A DNA stretch of 29,920 bases from UBA2144 sp043819035 (GCA_043819035.1 JBDRFD010000001.1:1-29920); one strand, 5' to 3'. Positions 1 through 7,609 are shown, counted from the stretch's first letter. Notes: generated by a model from the sequence alone, not told the origin. Numbers and translations are program-made.

Positions 1-490
1 CGAAGATATCGTACGAAATGCTCAGAGACGAGGTACTCCTCTCACGCCTTTTGAACATGAGCGTTTGAACTACCTTTACTCTGAGAAGGTTGAACAATAT
101 CTCCATGCTGGAAAAGGAGCATGTTGGTTAAAGGATGAACGAATAGCACGCCTCGTTTCAAATGCTCTTTTACAATTTAATGGAGAACGCTATCGGCTCT
201 ACGCATGGTGCATTATGCCAAATCACGTACATGTCGTGTTGCAACCTCTACATAAACATTCTCTTCCTGATATTCTCCACTCCTGGAAGTCCTTTACATC
301 AAAAGAGGCGAACAAAATACTTGGTAGAAAAGGATCTTTCTGGCGAACAGAGTATTACGACCACCTTATACGCGACGATCAGGATTTAGCCCATCACATA
401 GAATATGCCTGGTCGAATCCCGATAAGGCAGGATTTAGAGACTGGAAATGGCGGTGGAGGATCGATCCATCCCACGGGCGTTTCACCTGA
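1..490 (+). CDS. REP-associated tyrosine transposase (RAYT, Y1/IS200-like), 5'-truncated by the window
   Basis: This is the C-terminal part of a Y1-family HUH transposase; family members nick single-stranded DNA at REP-type palindromes. The reading frame is open from the first bases of the window, so the start lies upstream and the TTG at 65 is not the real start. The metal-binding HUH motif is visible as MPNHVHVV at 215-238. Downstream are the family blocks FWRTEYYDHLIRD and AWSNPDKAGF; the catalytic Tyr is probably in this region. The TGA stop (488-490) lies within a long palindrome (470-563), as expected for a RAYT flanked by its target repeats. It differs in sequence from the second RAYT at 21535-22179, so it belongs to another subfamily. 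It may be immobile and domesticated, like most RAYTs. Confidence 0.88.
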   Translation, partial: EDIVRNAQRRGTPLTPFEHERLNYLYSEKVEQYLHAGKGACWLKDERIARLVSNALLQFNGERYRLYAWCIMPNHVHVVLQPLHKHSLPDILHSWKSFTSKEANKILGRKGSFWRTEYYDHLIRDDQDLAHHIEYAWSNPDKAGFRDWKWRWRIDPSHGRFT

Positions 491-563
491 GTAAAAGTCC
501 AACTGGCGTCTCGCTCGTGTACATGAGCAAGATGCTCATGGGGCTTTTACTCCGCCCGTGGGA
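470..563. repeat. REP-like compound palindrome at the 3' end of the RAYT gene
   Basis: An outer stem pairs TCCCACGGGCG (470-480) with CGCCCGTGGGA (553-563), 11 of 11. A second stem pairs 490-500 with 541-551, with one G-U. An apical hairpin CATGAGCA-AGA-TGCTCATG lies at 522-540. The left arm contains codons and the stop of the RAYT gene. The words GCGTCTCGCTC (506-516) and GAGCAAGATGCTC (525-537) recur, slightly changed, in the element at 9134-9228, so the two belong to one family. It may also act as a terminator for the transposase. Confidence 0.75.
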
Positions 564-613
564 CATGAAGTAGACACTTACTTGTTCTTATTGCATAGAT
601 ACACCCTAGGGAA

Positions 614-642
614 TTGAGCAAAACCCCGTTTTCTGCTAATAT
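614..642 (+). promoter_or_regulatory. Sigma-70 type promoter for the surface-protein gene
   Basis: TTGAGC (614-619), a 17-nt spacer and TAATAT (637-642), with an extended -10 TG at 634-635. Transcription would start near 650, giving a leader of about 40 nt before the ATG at 690. No Shine-Dalgarno is seen before that ATG. Confidence 0.6.
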
Positions 643-689
643 AAGAGGAATTCACTTGTAGTAGTGAAGCTCATCGAACTAACCGAACT

Positions 690-3146
690 ATGAAAACAAA
701 AATTCAGATGATCGCGATGGCAGTGAGCTTGCTTGCCCCCCTCCCCGCACTAAGTGCGACACAGATTGCTGTGGCAAATACAGTCGCTGGTTTAGGAACA
801 GAAATAAACGTAAGTGGTGTGGCTGCAACATCTGGAACTGAACTTAGAGTTTATCCTCCTTACGGAGCTGAATTGATCCTCCCTCTTAATAATTCTGAAG
901 TAGTCACACTTGCAGGATCCGAAACAGAGATTGCCGGAGTTTATGAAGTTGAATTATTTACCGGAGGAGATACGACAGCTCAGACAGCGTTCACGGTTCT
1001 TCCTGATACAATCGATGCCCTTAATAGTTCCGTACAATCAACATCTCAGTATCTTCAACCGGACGGACAGGACCGGGCACGAGTCAGTGTGATTCTGCGC
1101 GACCGGTTCGGAAACACGCTTTCCAGCAGGCCAGTGGAACTTATCTCCAGCCGACCATCAGATAACATCAGCTCTCTTACAAATGAGACCGATGAGAGTG
1201 GCAAGCAACAGTTTGATGTGACGACCTTCGAGCCTGGGACAATCTCCTTGCGTGCGATGGATCTTTTGAGCGGCAAGCTCCTCGGACAGACCGTAACACT
1301 TCAGGCAGGCGCAAGCATGGGAGGATACCCCGTTCAACAATACTATCCGGCTCAGTATGCTCAACCCCAAGCCCTATATCCTTCCTATCAAAATCCTCCT
1401 GCACAATACGGCGGGAGTCGAATGGTCGGTTCTGTTATGGGGCGCACACTATACGGACAGGTTAATGGATTTGATGTGATTGATAGCTTTATTCTGGAAG
1501 TACCGCAGGAATTGCACGTGAATGAGGATACGACTATTCGCATAACCGCCATTGATCGCAACGGTCAGCGCGTGGAAGATTACACAGGTATTGCGCTGCT
1601 TTCTTCAACAGATCCTACTGCGCTCCTCCCACTGGTAGGACGCGTGCAGTTCATGCCCCAGAATCTCGGAGAGAAAGTGCTCACACTGGGCTTGAGATTT
1701 CGCACTCCCGGTGAACACATTCTCCATGTAGAAGACAGTACCAATATAAATGTGAACGAAGAGGTGTTTATCAGCGTGACAGGAGATCCGACGATTGCGG
1801 AGCCAAATATCATAATTACATCACACAAAAATGATGACTACATCAATTCTGAAACAATCACACTCGAAGGATCCGGCCAGCCATTTGTGAACATTGTTGT
1901 TTCCGGTGGCGTGAATGACGTCCAAGGAGAAACGGATCAGGATGGAACATTTGCAGTCGACGTACTCCTTAATCCTCAGCAAACAGACCACACATTGCGG
2001 GTACGTGATACGAGTGGCCGCTCTGATTCCGGGAATCTACACCTGATATTCGATAACACTCCGCCTGAAATCAAGACAATCATTTTCGATCCCATCGATC
2101 CTGAAGTTGGTGATACTGTCGAATTGGAAGTAGAGACAGACGGAGATGTTATGAGTGTAACGATGGAGCTTGAAGAGAAGAAATTCGAACTCATTGCAAA
2201 TACTACACAGTCAGGTTCCTTCACGCTTTCCTTCACAGCAGAAGAAGAGGGAACACATCAGCCTGTCATCAAAGCATTCGACCGTGCCGGGAATGAGATG
2301 GAAGTACGCGGCAACATCGTTGTTAAGAAAAAGAGTTTGCCACGCGTAGAAAACGTCGAGGCAGAACCAAAAACAGGTTCGGTTTCACTCACGTGGGATC
2401 CCGTAACAAAAGAACGCGTCGATGCGTATCGTATTTACGTCGGAGAAAACCCTGATGACTTCCTCTACACGCTGGATACAGACAGAGCCACGGCAGCTGC
2501 AACCGTTGCAGGTCTCAACCCGGGAAAAACATACTACTTTGCCGTGACCGCACTGCAAGGTGATCGCGAGAGCGCTGAAAAAAGCGAGGTTATAGAAGTG
2601 ATGGCACTTGGATTCACTTTAAATATAACCGAACAGGACAGCTCTCTTCTCATTGAATGGGGCAATCCTTCAGAGGAAACTCCCCTTTCCACGTATCTGC
2701 TGGAATATGGTGTCGCAGAAAACACGCTGACAGAGCAACGAATAATCAGTGGCGAACTCAGAGCGTACAGTCTGCGGGATATGATCAATGGTATAACGTA
2801 TTATCTGCGTTTAACTCCGGTGGCAACAACCGGGGATGTCCTGCACGATCTTGCCGCGGAAGGATCTGGCACTCCCCGTTCTCCTATTGACGGATTTATT
2901 CCAACTTCAGCGAATCCGGTGCCGGACAATTTAATTCCTGACAATACCTATCAACCTTCTCAGCAACCTCCGGGCAACATGCACGAAGGTGCCCCTGCGC
3001 TCTCGGAAGAAGGTCTTCCGCTCCCCGTATGGATTGCACTGGGAGTCGCAGGTGTCCTTCTGCTCCTAAACTGGCACCGAAGGCGGACACTGAGGATGAC
3101 GTTTGAATTTATGAAGCAGATGGAGGCTCAATACCGTCACAGTTGA
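690..3146 (+). CDS. Secreted, C-terminally membrane-anchored protein with Ig-like and fibronectin type III domains
   Basis: The protein has 818 aa. Residues 1-22 form a signal peptide with a basic start, a hydrophobic core and ALSA before the probable cleavage site. Beta-rich repeats follow: an invasin/Big_1-like domain around 120-205 (SVILRDRFGNTLSSRPVEL), a Pro/Tyr/Gln linker around 215-245, Ig-like domains around 265-350 and 375-450, and two FN3-like domains around 550-640 and 641-730 (SLTWDPVT, TYYFAVTAL; LLIEWGNPS, TYYLRLTPV). A Pro-rich spacer precedes a membrane helix at about 776-793 and a basic cytoplasmic tail of 25 residues. The topology suggests a large extracellular region held at the cell surface, probably for adhesion or as a structural layer; this is inference from domain type. 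It has its own promoter and appears monocistronic. Confidence 0.8.
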   Translation: MKTKIQMIAMAVSLLAPLPALSATQIAVANTVAGLGTEINVSGVAATSGTELRVYPPYGAELILPLNNSEVVTLAGSETEIAGVYEVELFTGGDTTAQTAFTVLPDTIDALNSSVQSTSQYLQPDGQDRARVSVILRDRFGNTLSSRPVELISSRPSDNISSLTNETDESGKQQFDVTTFEPGTISLRAMDLLSGKLLGQTVTLQAGASMGGYPVQQYYPAQYAQPQALYPSYQNPPAQYGGSRMVGSVMGRTLYGQVNGFDVIDSFILEVPQELHVNEDTTIRITAIDRNGQRVEDYTGIALLSSTDPTALLPLVGRVQFMPQNLGEKVLTLGLRFRTPGEHILHVEDSTNINVNEEVFISVTGDPTIAEPNIIITSHKNDDYINSETITLEGSGQPFVNIVVSGGVNDVQGETDQDGTFAVDVLLNPQQTDHTLRVRDTSGRSDSGNLHLIFDNTPPEIKTIIFDPIDPEVGDTVELEVETDGDVMSVTMELEEKKFELIANTTQSGSFTLSFTAEEEGTHQPVIKAFDRAGNEMEVRGNIVVKKKSLPRVENVEAEPKTGSVSLTWDPVTKERVDAYRIYVGENPDDFLYTLDTDRATAAATVAGLNPGKTYYFAVTALQGDRESAEKSEVIEVMALGFTLNITEQDSSLLIEWGNPSEETPLSTYLLEYGVAENTLTEQRIISGELRAYSLRDMINGITYYLRLTPVATTGDVLHDLAAEGSGTPRSPIDGFIPTSANPVPDNLIPDNTYQPSQQPPGNMHEGAPALSEEGLPLPVWIALGVAGVLLLLNWHRRRTLRMTFEFMKQMEAQYRHS

Positions 3147-3187
3147 TGAGTGGAGACGGTGCTAGGTTGTGGCTAAAGCATACAAAA

Positions 3188-3267
3188 TGGCTGAATGGTT
3201 GGATGGTTCGCAAGCGAATGATAAGCTAAGTGCCTCTTTAGAGCCATCCAACCATCCAGCCATCCAA
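3188..3267. repeat. Octamer-phased inverted array (TGGNTGGA type)
   Basis: The left arm has 8-nt units TGGCTGAA, TGGTTGGA, TGGTTCGC from 3188. The right arm has CCATCCAA, CCATCCAG, CCATCCAA at 3244-3267. The arms are complementary and could form a transcription-ending hairpin between the surface-protein gene and the kinase gene. The same words return at 7625-7710. Confidence 0.75.
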
Positions 3268-3284
3268 CAGACCTCAACCAACAA

Positions 3285-4277
3285 ATGTATAAGACCATGT
3301 CAATCGGCGGCGCCACCTACGACCTCTTTGTGAGAACGACGGAGGAATTGATTGATGAACATGGAGAAAATAAATCCATTGCACTTCCTCTCGGCGCAAA
3401 AATTCGCGTGCAGGACGTCATTGAAACCTGCGGTGGGGGCGCATCAAATACATCTGTGGGTCTCGCACGTTTGGGGTGCTCCGCCGGATTCTGCGGTGTG
3501 ATTGGGTCGGACCAGTGGGGCGAGAAGCTGCTTGAAAATTTAAAAAAGGAAGGAGTGAACACAAAATGCGCTACCGTTGTGGAGGATGAAGTCTCCAGTT
3601 TCTCATTCATTCTCTCCACAGGAAGCGGTGAGCGCGTGGTCCTTTATACGCCCGGAACCAACGTTCATCTGCATGACGCCAACTTCAATAAGGAGGCGAT
3701 CGCAAAAGTAAACTGGGTGTACTTAAATCACATTCAGGAAGAGAGCTGCATCATTCAAGATGACATTATCGAGATGCTCGCGAACGAAGAGGAGCCGCAC
3801 TTCACCTGGAATCCCGGCGGGTGCCAGCTGGATGTTGGCCTCGATGAGCCAAACAACAAAAATCTTCTCGCGCACACAGACCTCGTTCTCTTGAATTACG
3901 AAGAGGCGATGCAATTCACAAAAACCGATTCCGTGGAAGAAGCGATCAAAATCATCCTTGAAGTTGGCACGAAAAACGTATGCATCACCAAAGGTAAAGA
4001 AGGTTCCATCGCCTCGGATGGGGAAAACCTCTTAAGCTGTCCCGTTATCGCCGACACGAAGGTTGTAGACACTACAGGAGCTGGTGACGCCTTTGGAACC
4101 GGAGCCACCTGGGCATTTTTGAGCGGAGAAGACTTGCTGACTGCCGTAAAGGTCGGTACCATCAATTCAGCGAGCGTGGTGAGCGCCATTGGTGCTCAAA
4201 CAGGACTCCTTACAGACACCGAGATGAAGAAACGACTGACACAAACAAATCTCGCTGTGGATGTCCGACCACTGTAA
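3285..4277 (+). CDS. PfkB-family carbohydrate/nucleoside kinase
   Basis: The protein has 330 aa, a normal length for the ribokinase/PfkB superfamily, which phosphorylates sugars or nucleosides with ATP. The N-terminal substrate-side signature GGGASNTSVGLARLG is at 50-64. The C-terminal anion-hole signature DTTGAGDAFGTG is at 262-273, with D268 as the expected catalytic base. The overall pattern (GGATYDLFV start, GVIGSDQWGE) is typical of bacterial members annotated as sugar or adenosine kinases. The substrate cannot be read from the sequence. Start: ATG 3285, no Shine-Dalgarno, 17 nt after the octamer array. It is followed by another phased array (4314-4381), so it is probably transcribed alone. 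Confidence 0.85.
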   Translation: MYKTMSIGGATYDLFVRTTEELIDEHGENKSIALPLGAKIRVQDVIETCGGGASNTSVGLARLGCSAGFCGVIGSDQWGEKLLENLKKEGVNTKCATVVEDEVSSFSFILSTGSGERVVLYTPGTNVHLHDANFNKEAIAKVNWVYLNHIQEESCIIQDDIIEMLANEEEPHFTWNPGGCQLDVGLDEPNNKNLLAHTDLVLLNYEEAMQFTKTDSVEEAIKIILEVGTKNVCITKGKEGSIASDGENLLSCPVIADTKVVDTTGAGDAFGTGATWAFLSGEDLLTAVKVGTINSASVVSAIGAQTGLLTDTEMKKRLTQTNLAVDVRPL

Positions 4278-4313
4278 TAAGAAATTCATTTATGTTTTTC
4301 TCTCTCATGTATC

Positions 4314-4381
4314 GGAATTCGGAACTCGGAATTCAAGTAATATGACCGCAATCGAATCCCGGATTCCGAATTCCGGATTCC
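4314..4381. repeat. Heptamer-phased inverted array (GGAATTC / GGATTCC)
   Basis: The left arm is GGAATTC, GGAACTC, GGAATTC (4314-4334). The right arm is GAATCCC, GGATTCC, GAATTCC, GGATTCC (4354-4381). Every unit is exactly 7 nt. The arms are nearly complementary and could form a 21-bp hairpin with a few mismatches, separating the kinase gene from the next gene. Confidence 0.8.
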
Positions 4382-4429
4382 GATCCTCATCCACTCAATA
4401 ACACGCATTAACCTTCACCTTCTTCTCTC

Positions 4430-5053
4430 ATGTCAGACGACAAACTCATCCAAGTTCAGGAACTCATTGACTCAGCGATGTCCTCGTTAAAGACAGCCCA
4501 CGCACTCATGCGCGACATGACGGGCATAGCAGACACAGACCGCGAACGTATTGTTTCGAGGGCAGAATCCATGCCTTCGAGTGGTACCGTGAGCGGGAAG
4601 GTAGTCGAAGGAATCTTTGACGGACAGAACATGGTCGACGGAAACGGAGAAACCTATCCCGTCCCAGCGAACTACGCATCCAAGAGCAAGCTCGTGGAAG
4701 GAGACGGCATGAAGCTCACGATCACCGACGAAGGAAAATTCGTATACAAACAGATCGCTCCAGTGGAACGCAAGACCATTGTAGGAGTGTTGATCCAGGA
4801 AGACGGACAGTACAAAATTCTTACAAGTGGAAAGGTTTACCGTGTCCTGCTTGCTTCCGTTACGTTCTACCGTGCAGAAGTCGGCGATCAGGTAACTATC
4901 CTGCTTCCCGCAGAAGGAGAAGCCGCATGGGGTGCCATCGAAGCTGTAATTCCCAAACATATTGCGCAGGCGCAAGCGGTCCAAACCGTGGAAGCGGCAT
5001 CTGCAGAAACGGGTGATGATGGGGAGATGACACCGGCGGTGGAGGAAGAGTAG
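4430..5053 (+). CDS. Conserved CPR-type protein of unknown function with beta-rich core
   Basis: The protein has 207 aa, is acidic and soluble, and has no signal peptide or membrane segment. Residues 1-50 are helical and charged. Residues 55-180 form a beta-rich core with the recognisable patterns VVEGIFDGQNMV, YPVPANYASKSKLVEGD, VYKQIAPVERKTIVGVL and VYRVLLASVTFYRAEVGDQV. The tail (190-207) is acidic. I recall similar proteins from several Patescibacteria genomes, usually labelled hypothetical; that is memory, not a search. The core could be one or two OB/SH3-like barrels, which would suggest nucleic-acid or ribosome association, but no catalytic residue is evident. It is bounded by phased arrays on both sides, so it is likely monocistronic. 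The ATG at 4430 has no Shine-Dalgarno. Confidence 0.7.
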   Translation: MSDDKLIQVQELIDSAMSSLKTAHALMRDMTGIADTDRERIVSRAESMPSSGTVSGKVVEGIFDGQNMVDGNGETYPVPANYASKSKLVEGDGMKLTITDEGKFVYKQIAPVERKTIVGVLIQEDGQYKILTSGKVYRVLLASVTFYRAEVGDQVTILLPAEGEAAWGAIEAVIPKHIAQAQAVQTVEAASAETGDDGEMTPAVEEE

Positions 5054-5060
5054 ATATTTG

Positions 5061-5139
5061 AAATCCCAAAATTCAAAACCCAAATCCCAAGTACCAGAAC
5101 CTTGATTGGGATTTGAATCTTGGGTTTTGGGATTTTTTT
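5061..5139 (+). terminator. Heptamer-phased hairpin with T-run (AAATCCC array)
   Basis: The left arm has four 7-nt units: AAATCCC, AAAATTC, AAAACCC, AAATCCC (5061-5088). The right arm has TTGGGAT, TTGAATC, TTGGGTT, TTGGGAT (5106-5133). Together they give a stem of up to 28 bp, followed by a T-run to 5139. This fits a rho-independent terminator for the gene ending at 5053, assembled from a phased repeat. Confidence 0.75.
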
Positions 5140-5194
5140 CCCGCCGTCCCGTTGAGCATCAAATTACCGCTTATGATAGCCATTAATCTACTAC

Positions 5195-5222
5195 TTGACA
5201 AATTCGCGTATTTGTATAAAGT
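5195..5222 (+). promoter_or_regulatory. Candidate promoter of the structured-leader unit
   Basis: TTGACA (5195-5200), a 16-nt spacer and TAAAGT (5217-5222). The -35 is perfect and the -10 is moderate (4 of 6). Transcription would start near 5229 and give a leader of almost 190 nt before the ATG at 5416. Confidence 0.5.
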
Positions 5223-5286
5223 ATATCAGTCAGGGTTCTTATGCTTTGGCAAGTTCTTTGACAGCATAGGATCAAATGAGTGTAAC

Positions 5287-5416
5287 GGTTTGCCGCATCC
5301 TGCATTTCCAATGGGAAGATAGAATGCGGTAAGCCAGGAGCGTGATGTGCTCACGCGTTCCACGCCATGTTGGCGTTTTTCTGAGCACAAGTGGCTTTTA
5401 TAAAAGGAGAAAGCCA
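5287..5416 (+). promoter_or_regulatory. Structured 5' leader with mutually exclusive hairpins and a sequestered Shine-Dalgarno
   Basis: Four hairpins are visible. H1 pairs 5287-5298 with 5324-5335, 12 pairs including two G-U. H2 is GCGTGA-TGTGC-TCACGC (5340-5356). H3 is ACGCCA-TGT-TGGCGT followed by T5 (5362-5380) and resembles a small terminator. H4 pairs TGGCTTT (5392-5398) with AAAGCCA (5410-5416), holding AGGAG (5405-5409) in its loop and using the A of the start codon. Alternative pairings exist: TGTGCTCA (5346-5353) with TGAGCACA (5382-5389), breaking H2; and AAGCCA (5331-5336) with TGGCTT (5392-5397), breaking H1 and H4. This is the layout of a switch acting on transcription, translation or both. 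I do not recognise it as a known riboswitch class. Confidence 0.5.
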
Positions 5417-5778
5417 TGAGATTGTTCGTTAACCTCGGTCAGTCCCTTCTTAGGGATGATGGTAGTGGTATCCTCGCAGAAGCGAGGGGACACTTCCGGG
5501 AGCACACGGATGTGTACGTGCTCGTCATGGAAGATGATCGTCTTCTGCAGGAGGTTGACCTCCCCAGTGGGGTCAGCATCTTAGATGTATCCAAGGAAGG
5601 AGTACCGAGTGGGAACTTACCACCCGTGGAGAACGAAGATGTCTTCGTTCTCAATGGGGGAATAACGCCGCAACAAGCAGCGATGTTCCTCCATCTGACG
5701 AGCGGAGGAACCGTCGGCAGGTTGGTAAACCTGCAACGTGACGAAATCGTTGAAATTCAAAAGAGAAAGGAGGTGTAA
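5416..5778 (+). CDS. Small protein of unknown function with a strong Shine-Dalgarno
   Basis: The protein has 120 aa and no recognised family. It is soluble and acidic, with alternating hydrophobic strands (RLFVNLG, VYVLVMED, VFVLNGG) and helices (ITPQQAAMFLHLTS), suggesting a small alpha/beta fold. No signal peptide or membrane segment is seen. The start ATG 5416 follows AGGAG by 6 nt, one of very few convincing ribosome-binding sites in the window. It lies behind a promoter and a multi-hairpin leader, so expression seems specially controlled. The last codons contain AAGGAGGTG (5767-5775), a perfect anti-SD complement overlapping the stop, although no start codon lies at the right distance. 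The downstream region is structured and ends in a hairpin at 5932-5961. It may be a gene of foreign origin. Confidence 0.65.
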   Translation: MRLFVNLGQSLLRDDGSGILAEARGHFREHTDVYVLVMEDDRLLQEVDLPSGVSILDVSKEGVPSGNLPPVENEDVFVLNGGITPQQAAMFLHLTSGGTVGRLVNLQRDEIVEIQKRKEV

Positions 5779-6009
5779 GACCACCGTTCAAGCGAGCCCG
5801 GCTCACTACCCATGGCCGCCCCGAGGTATGCTTGTAAAAAAGTCCGTCAGTAATTTCTGGCGAGAGGCCGTTAAATGCCCCGCTCCGGGCCTGGAAATAC
5901 GGAGCAGCACTCATTTATAGCCTATGCTCTCGAAGCCCTGGTCCACGCGGACTGGGGCTTCTTCATAATGTACGAAAACAAGAAATATGGATTTACATGT
6001 AGAGAAGAA
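5779..6009 (+). other. Structured 3' untranslated region without a convincing gene
   Basis: No reliable ORF is seen here. Short hairpins include GAGC-CCG-GCTC just after the stop and a GCTCCG/CGGAGC stem near 5882-5906. The best candidate peptide is 30 codons from the ATG at 5828, with no good ribosome-binding site, and I do not call it. Confidence 0.4.
5932..5961 (+). terminator. Terminator-like hairpin of the 5416 unit
   Basis: GAAGCCCTGGTCC (5932-5944) pairs with GGACTGGGGCTTC (5949-5961) through 13 positions including two G-U, with an ACGC loop. The following T-tract is weak (CTTCTTCAT). Confidence 0.45.
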
Positions 6010-6108
6010 AAATCACAAAACTTAAATCCCAAAACACAAGAGTATTCTCAGTCCAAAGCCCCCAACCAGAAAGTTGGGTTTTGGGATTTGATTTTTGGGA
6101 TTTGAGAT
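6010..6108. repeat. Heptamer-phased inverted array (AAATCCC family, second copy)
   Basis: The left arm is AAATCAC, AAAACTT, AAATCCC, AAAACAC (6010-6037). The right arm is TTGGGTT, TTGGGAT, TTGATTT, TTGGGAT, TTGAGAT (6074-6108). The words match those at 5061-5133 and 13697-13779, but the loop and the order of units differ. Confidence 0.75.
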
Positions 6109-6164
6109 TTATCCCCTCACTTCCACGTTGAGCATTCTACCAACATCCGCTACTCTCTCACCCC

Positions 6165-6301
6165 ATGATACGCCTTCGCGATAAGAACGATTCATATATA
6201 CGTTCTGCCACACCTTTGGAAACACTGCGATATCGCTTCGGCGCACGAGAGGAGGTAGTATCTGGCACTGTCAACCTGTATCTTTGTCTTTACATTCTAT
6301 C
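6165..6301 (+). promoter_or_regulatory. Duplicated leader element, copy 1 (upstream of the TPR gene)
   Basis: The first 19 nt (6165-6183) and a 3' block (6224-6254) are shared with 19337-19426. Both copies are exactly 90 nt long and end exactly 47 nt before the likely ATG of their gene. A stem pairs CGCC (6171-6174) and GCGATA (6177-6182) with TATCGC (6231-6236) and GGCG (6240-6243), leaving a TTC/TTC internal loop. A variable apical hairpin (GAACG/CGTTC) lies inside, and a purine-rich GAGAGGAG follows. The 47-nt tails before the two ATGs are also similar (CTG-TAT-TTT-TTCT pattern). It is a candidate cis-acting RNA or shared promoter module. Confidence 0.55.
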
Positions 6302-7609
6302 ATGAAGGTCCCAGCCCGCATCATCGTGCCCGTGGCATTTGCCGCCTTTCTGGCGGGGATGCTCTTAGTATTCCTATGGTGGCAAATTTCGCAGTCAACG
6401 GCCATATTGAGTGATCCGCTCTCCTTCCTGAAACCGGACATGAAAGCGGATATGGCTTCCACTGTCACCGAAGTTTCCATCGACCCGCGCGATAAGGCGT
6501 TGATGTATCTTCGAGAAGGAGACCTTCTGGCACTGCGCGGAGAGTGGAAGGAGGCGCAAGTTGCCTACGAAGCAGCCGTGAAAGAAAATGGAGGGCTTCC
6601 GGCACTCAGAAAATTGGCGCGCGCGCAGCTGCAGCGACGGGATATCTCCGGTTTGCGTTCGACACTGAATAAGATGCGATCGGCAGGCGCACGGTCTGAA
6701 GATTTGCTGCTCTTGGAAAGCATTGTGAGTTTGCGAGCCGGCGAACTGCTGGAGGCACAGGAAATTCTGGAAGGCGCTGCCGACTCACCACAAAAACACT
6801 ACGGGCTCGCACTTCTTGCCATTATCCAAGGTAATCACGACATCGCACAATCAGAACTCACACACGTCATCAACGGATGGGAACCGGTCTTACGCTCCTA
6901 TGCGCGCACACTCCAGGCTGCGTACGATGAATTTTTACTCTTCCCGGAAGGATCGAACTTGCATCTGATCACTCTCCTCGCACGCGCACTCGCGCAGTCA
7001 CAAGAATGCGAACTTGCTTTGCCGCTCCTTGTTCAGGTCACCACTGGTAATGATGACTACCGCGACGCATGGATCGTGCAGGGATATTGTGAACTCGTTA
7101 CGGAACGTTCCAAAGAGGCACTCGCATCACTTGAACAAGCGTACAACCTCGATCCGCAGAAACCGGAGATTCAGTACTTCCTCGCACGTGCATACAGAGC
7201 TCTCGATCAGCATGAGAATGCCATTACGTTCTTTGAGTACGCACTGGCCAATGGCTTCGAGCCCGAATCAGAAATCCGCCGCCTGATTGCCGAGGAAGCA
7301 TTGGAGAGCGGTAATGCAGCGGTTGCACTTGCACAGTACGACGCTCTCACGCAAATGGAGGATGCCACCTTCGAAATGTTCGAAGGATTTATCACCGCCA
7401 GCCTGGCACTTGGCAATCACGAAGAAGCATTCCTTAAGGCAACGCAGGCGACTGCTCGTTGGGCGCAAGACGCTCGTGCTTTTGAACTTCTAGGCTGGGC
7501 AAGCATGGAAACCGATCGCACAGATCAAGCGCGGGAAGCGTTCCAGAAAGCGTTGAGCATTAATCCTAATCTGAAGAGTGTGCAGGAGAAGTTGGAGGAA
7601 TTGAATTGA
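6302..7609 (+). CDS. Membrane-anchored TPR-repeat protein
   Basis: The start is taken at ATG 6302 (MKVPARII), because the open frame upstream offers only a TTG at 6284. This gives 435 aa. One membrane helix covers about residues 7-28; the rest is helical with tetratricopeptide repeats. Clear TPR units are EWKEAQVAYEAAVKEN near the start, EALASLEQAYNLDP, ENAITFFEYALANG and the last one, QAREAFQKALSINPN, near 410-425. TPR proteins of this layout are protein-interaction scaffolds, often for envelope assembly. The partner is unknown. The gene follows leader copy 1, so it may be co-regulated with the membrane protein at 19474. Confidence 0.75.
   Translation: MKVPARIIVPVAFAAFLAGMLLVFLWWQISQSTAILSDPLSFLKPDMKADMASTVTEVSIDPRDKALMYLREGDLLALRGEWKEAQVAYEAAVKENGGLPALRKLARAQLQRRDISGLRSTLNKMRSAGARSEDLLLLESIVSLRAGELLEAQEILEGAADSPQKHYGLALLAIIQGNHDIAQSELTHVINGWEPVLRSYARTLQAAYDEFLLFPEGSNLHLITLLARALAQSQECELALPLLVQVTTGNDDYRDAWIVQGYCELVTERSKEALASLEQAYNLDPQKPEIQYFLARAYRALDQHENAITFFEYALANGFEPESEIRRLIAEEALESGNAAVALAQYDALTQMEDATFEMFEGFITASLALGNHEEAFLKATQATARWAQDARAFELLGWASMETDRTDQAREAFQKALSINPNLKSVQEKLEELN

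Noticed and set aside
5113..5322. 69-codon frame
   Set aside because: Its start lies in the heptamer hairpin and it crosses the promoter and first leader hairpin.
5738..5920. 60-codon frame overlapping the end of the 5416 gene, and a 30-codon peptide from 5828
   Set aside because: No usable ribosome-binding site, and the overlap reads the 5416 gene out of frame.
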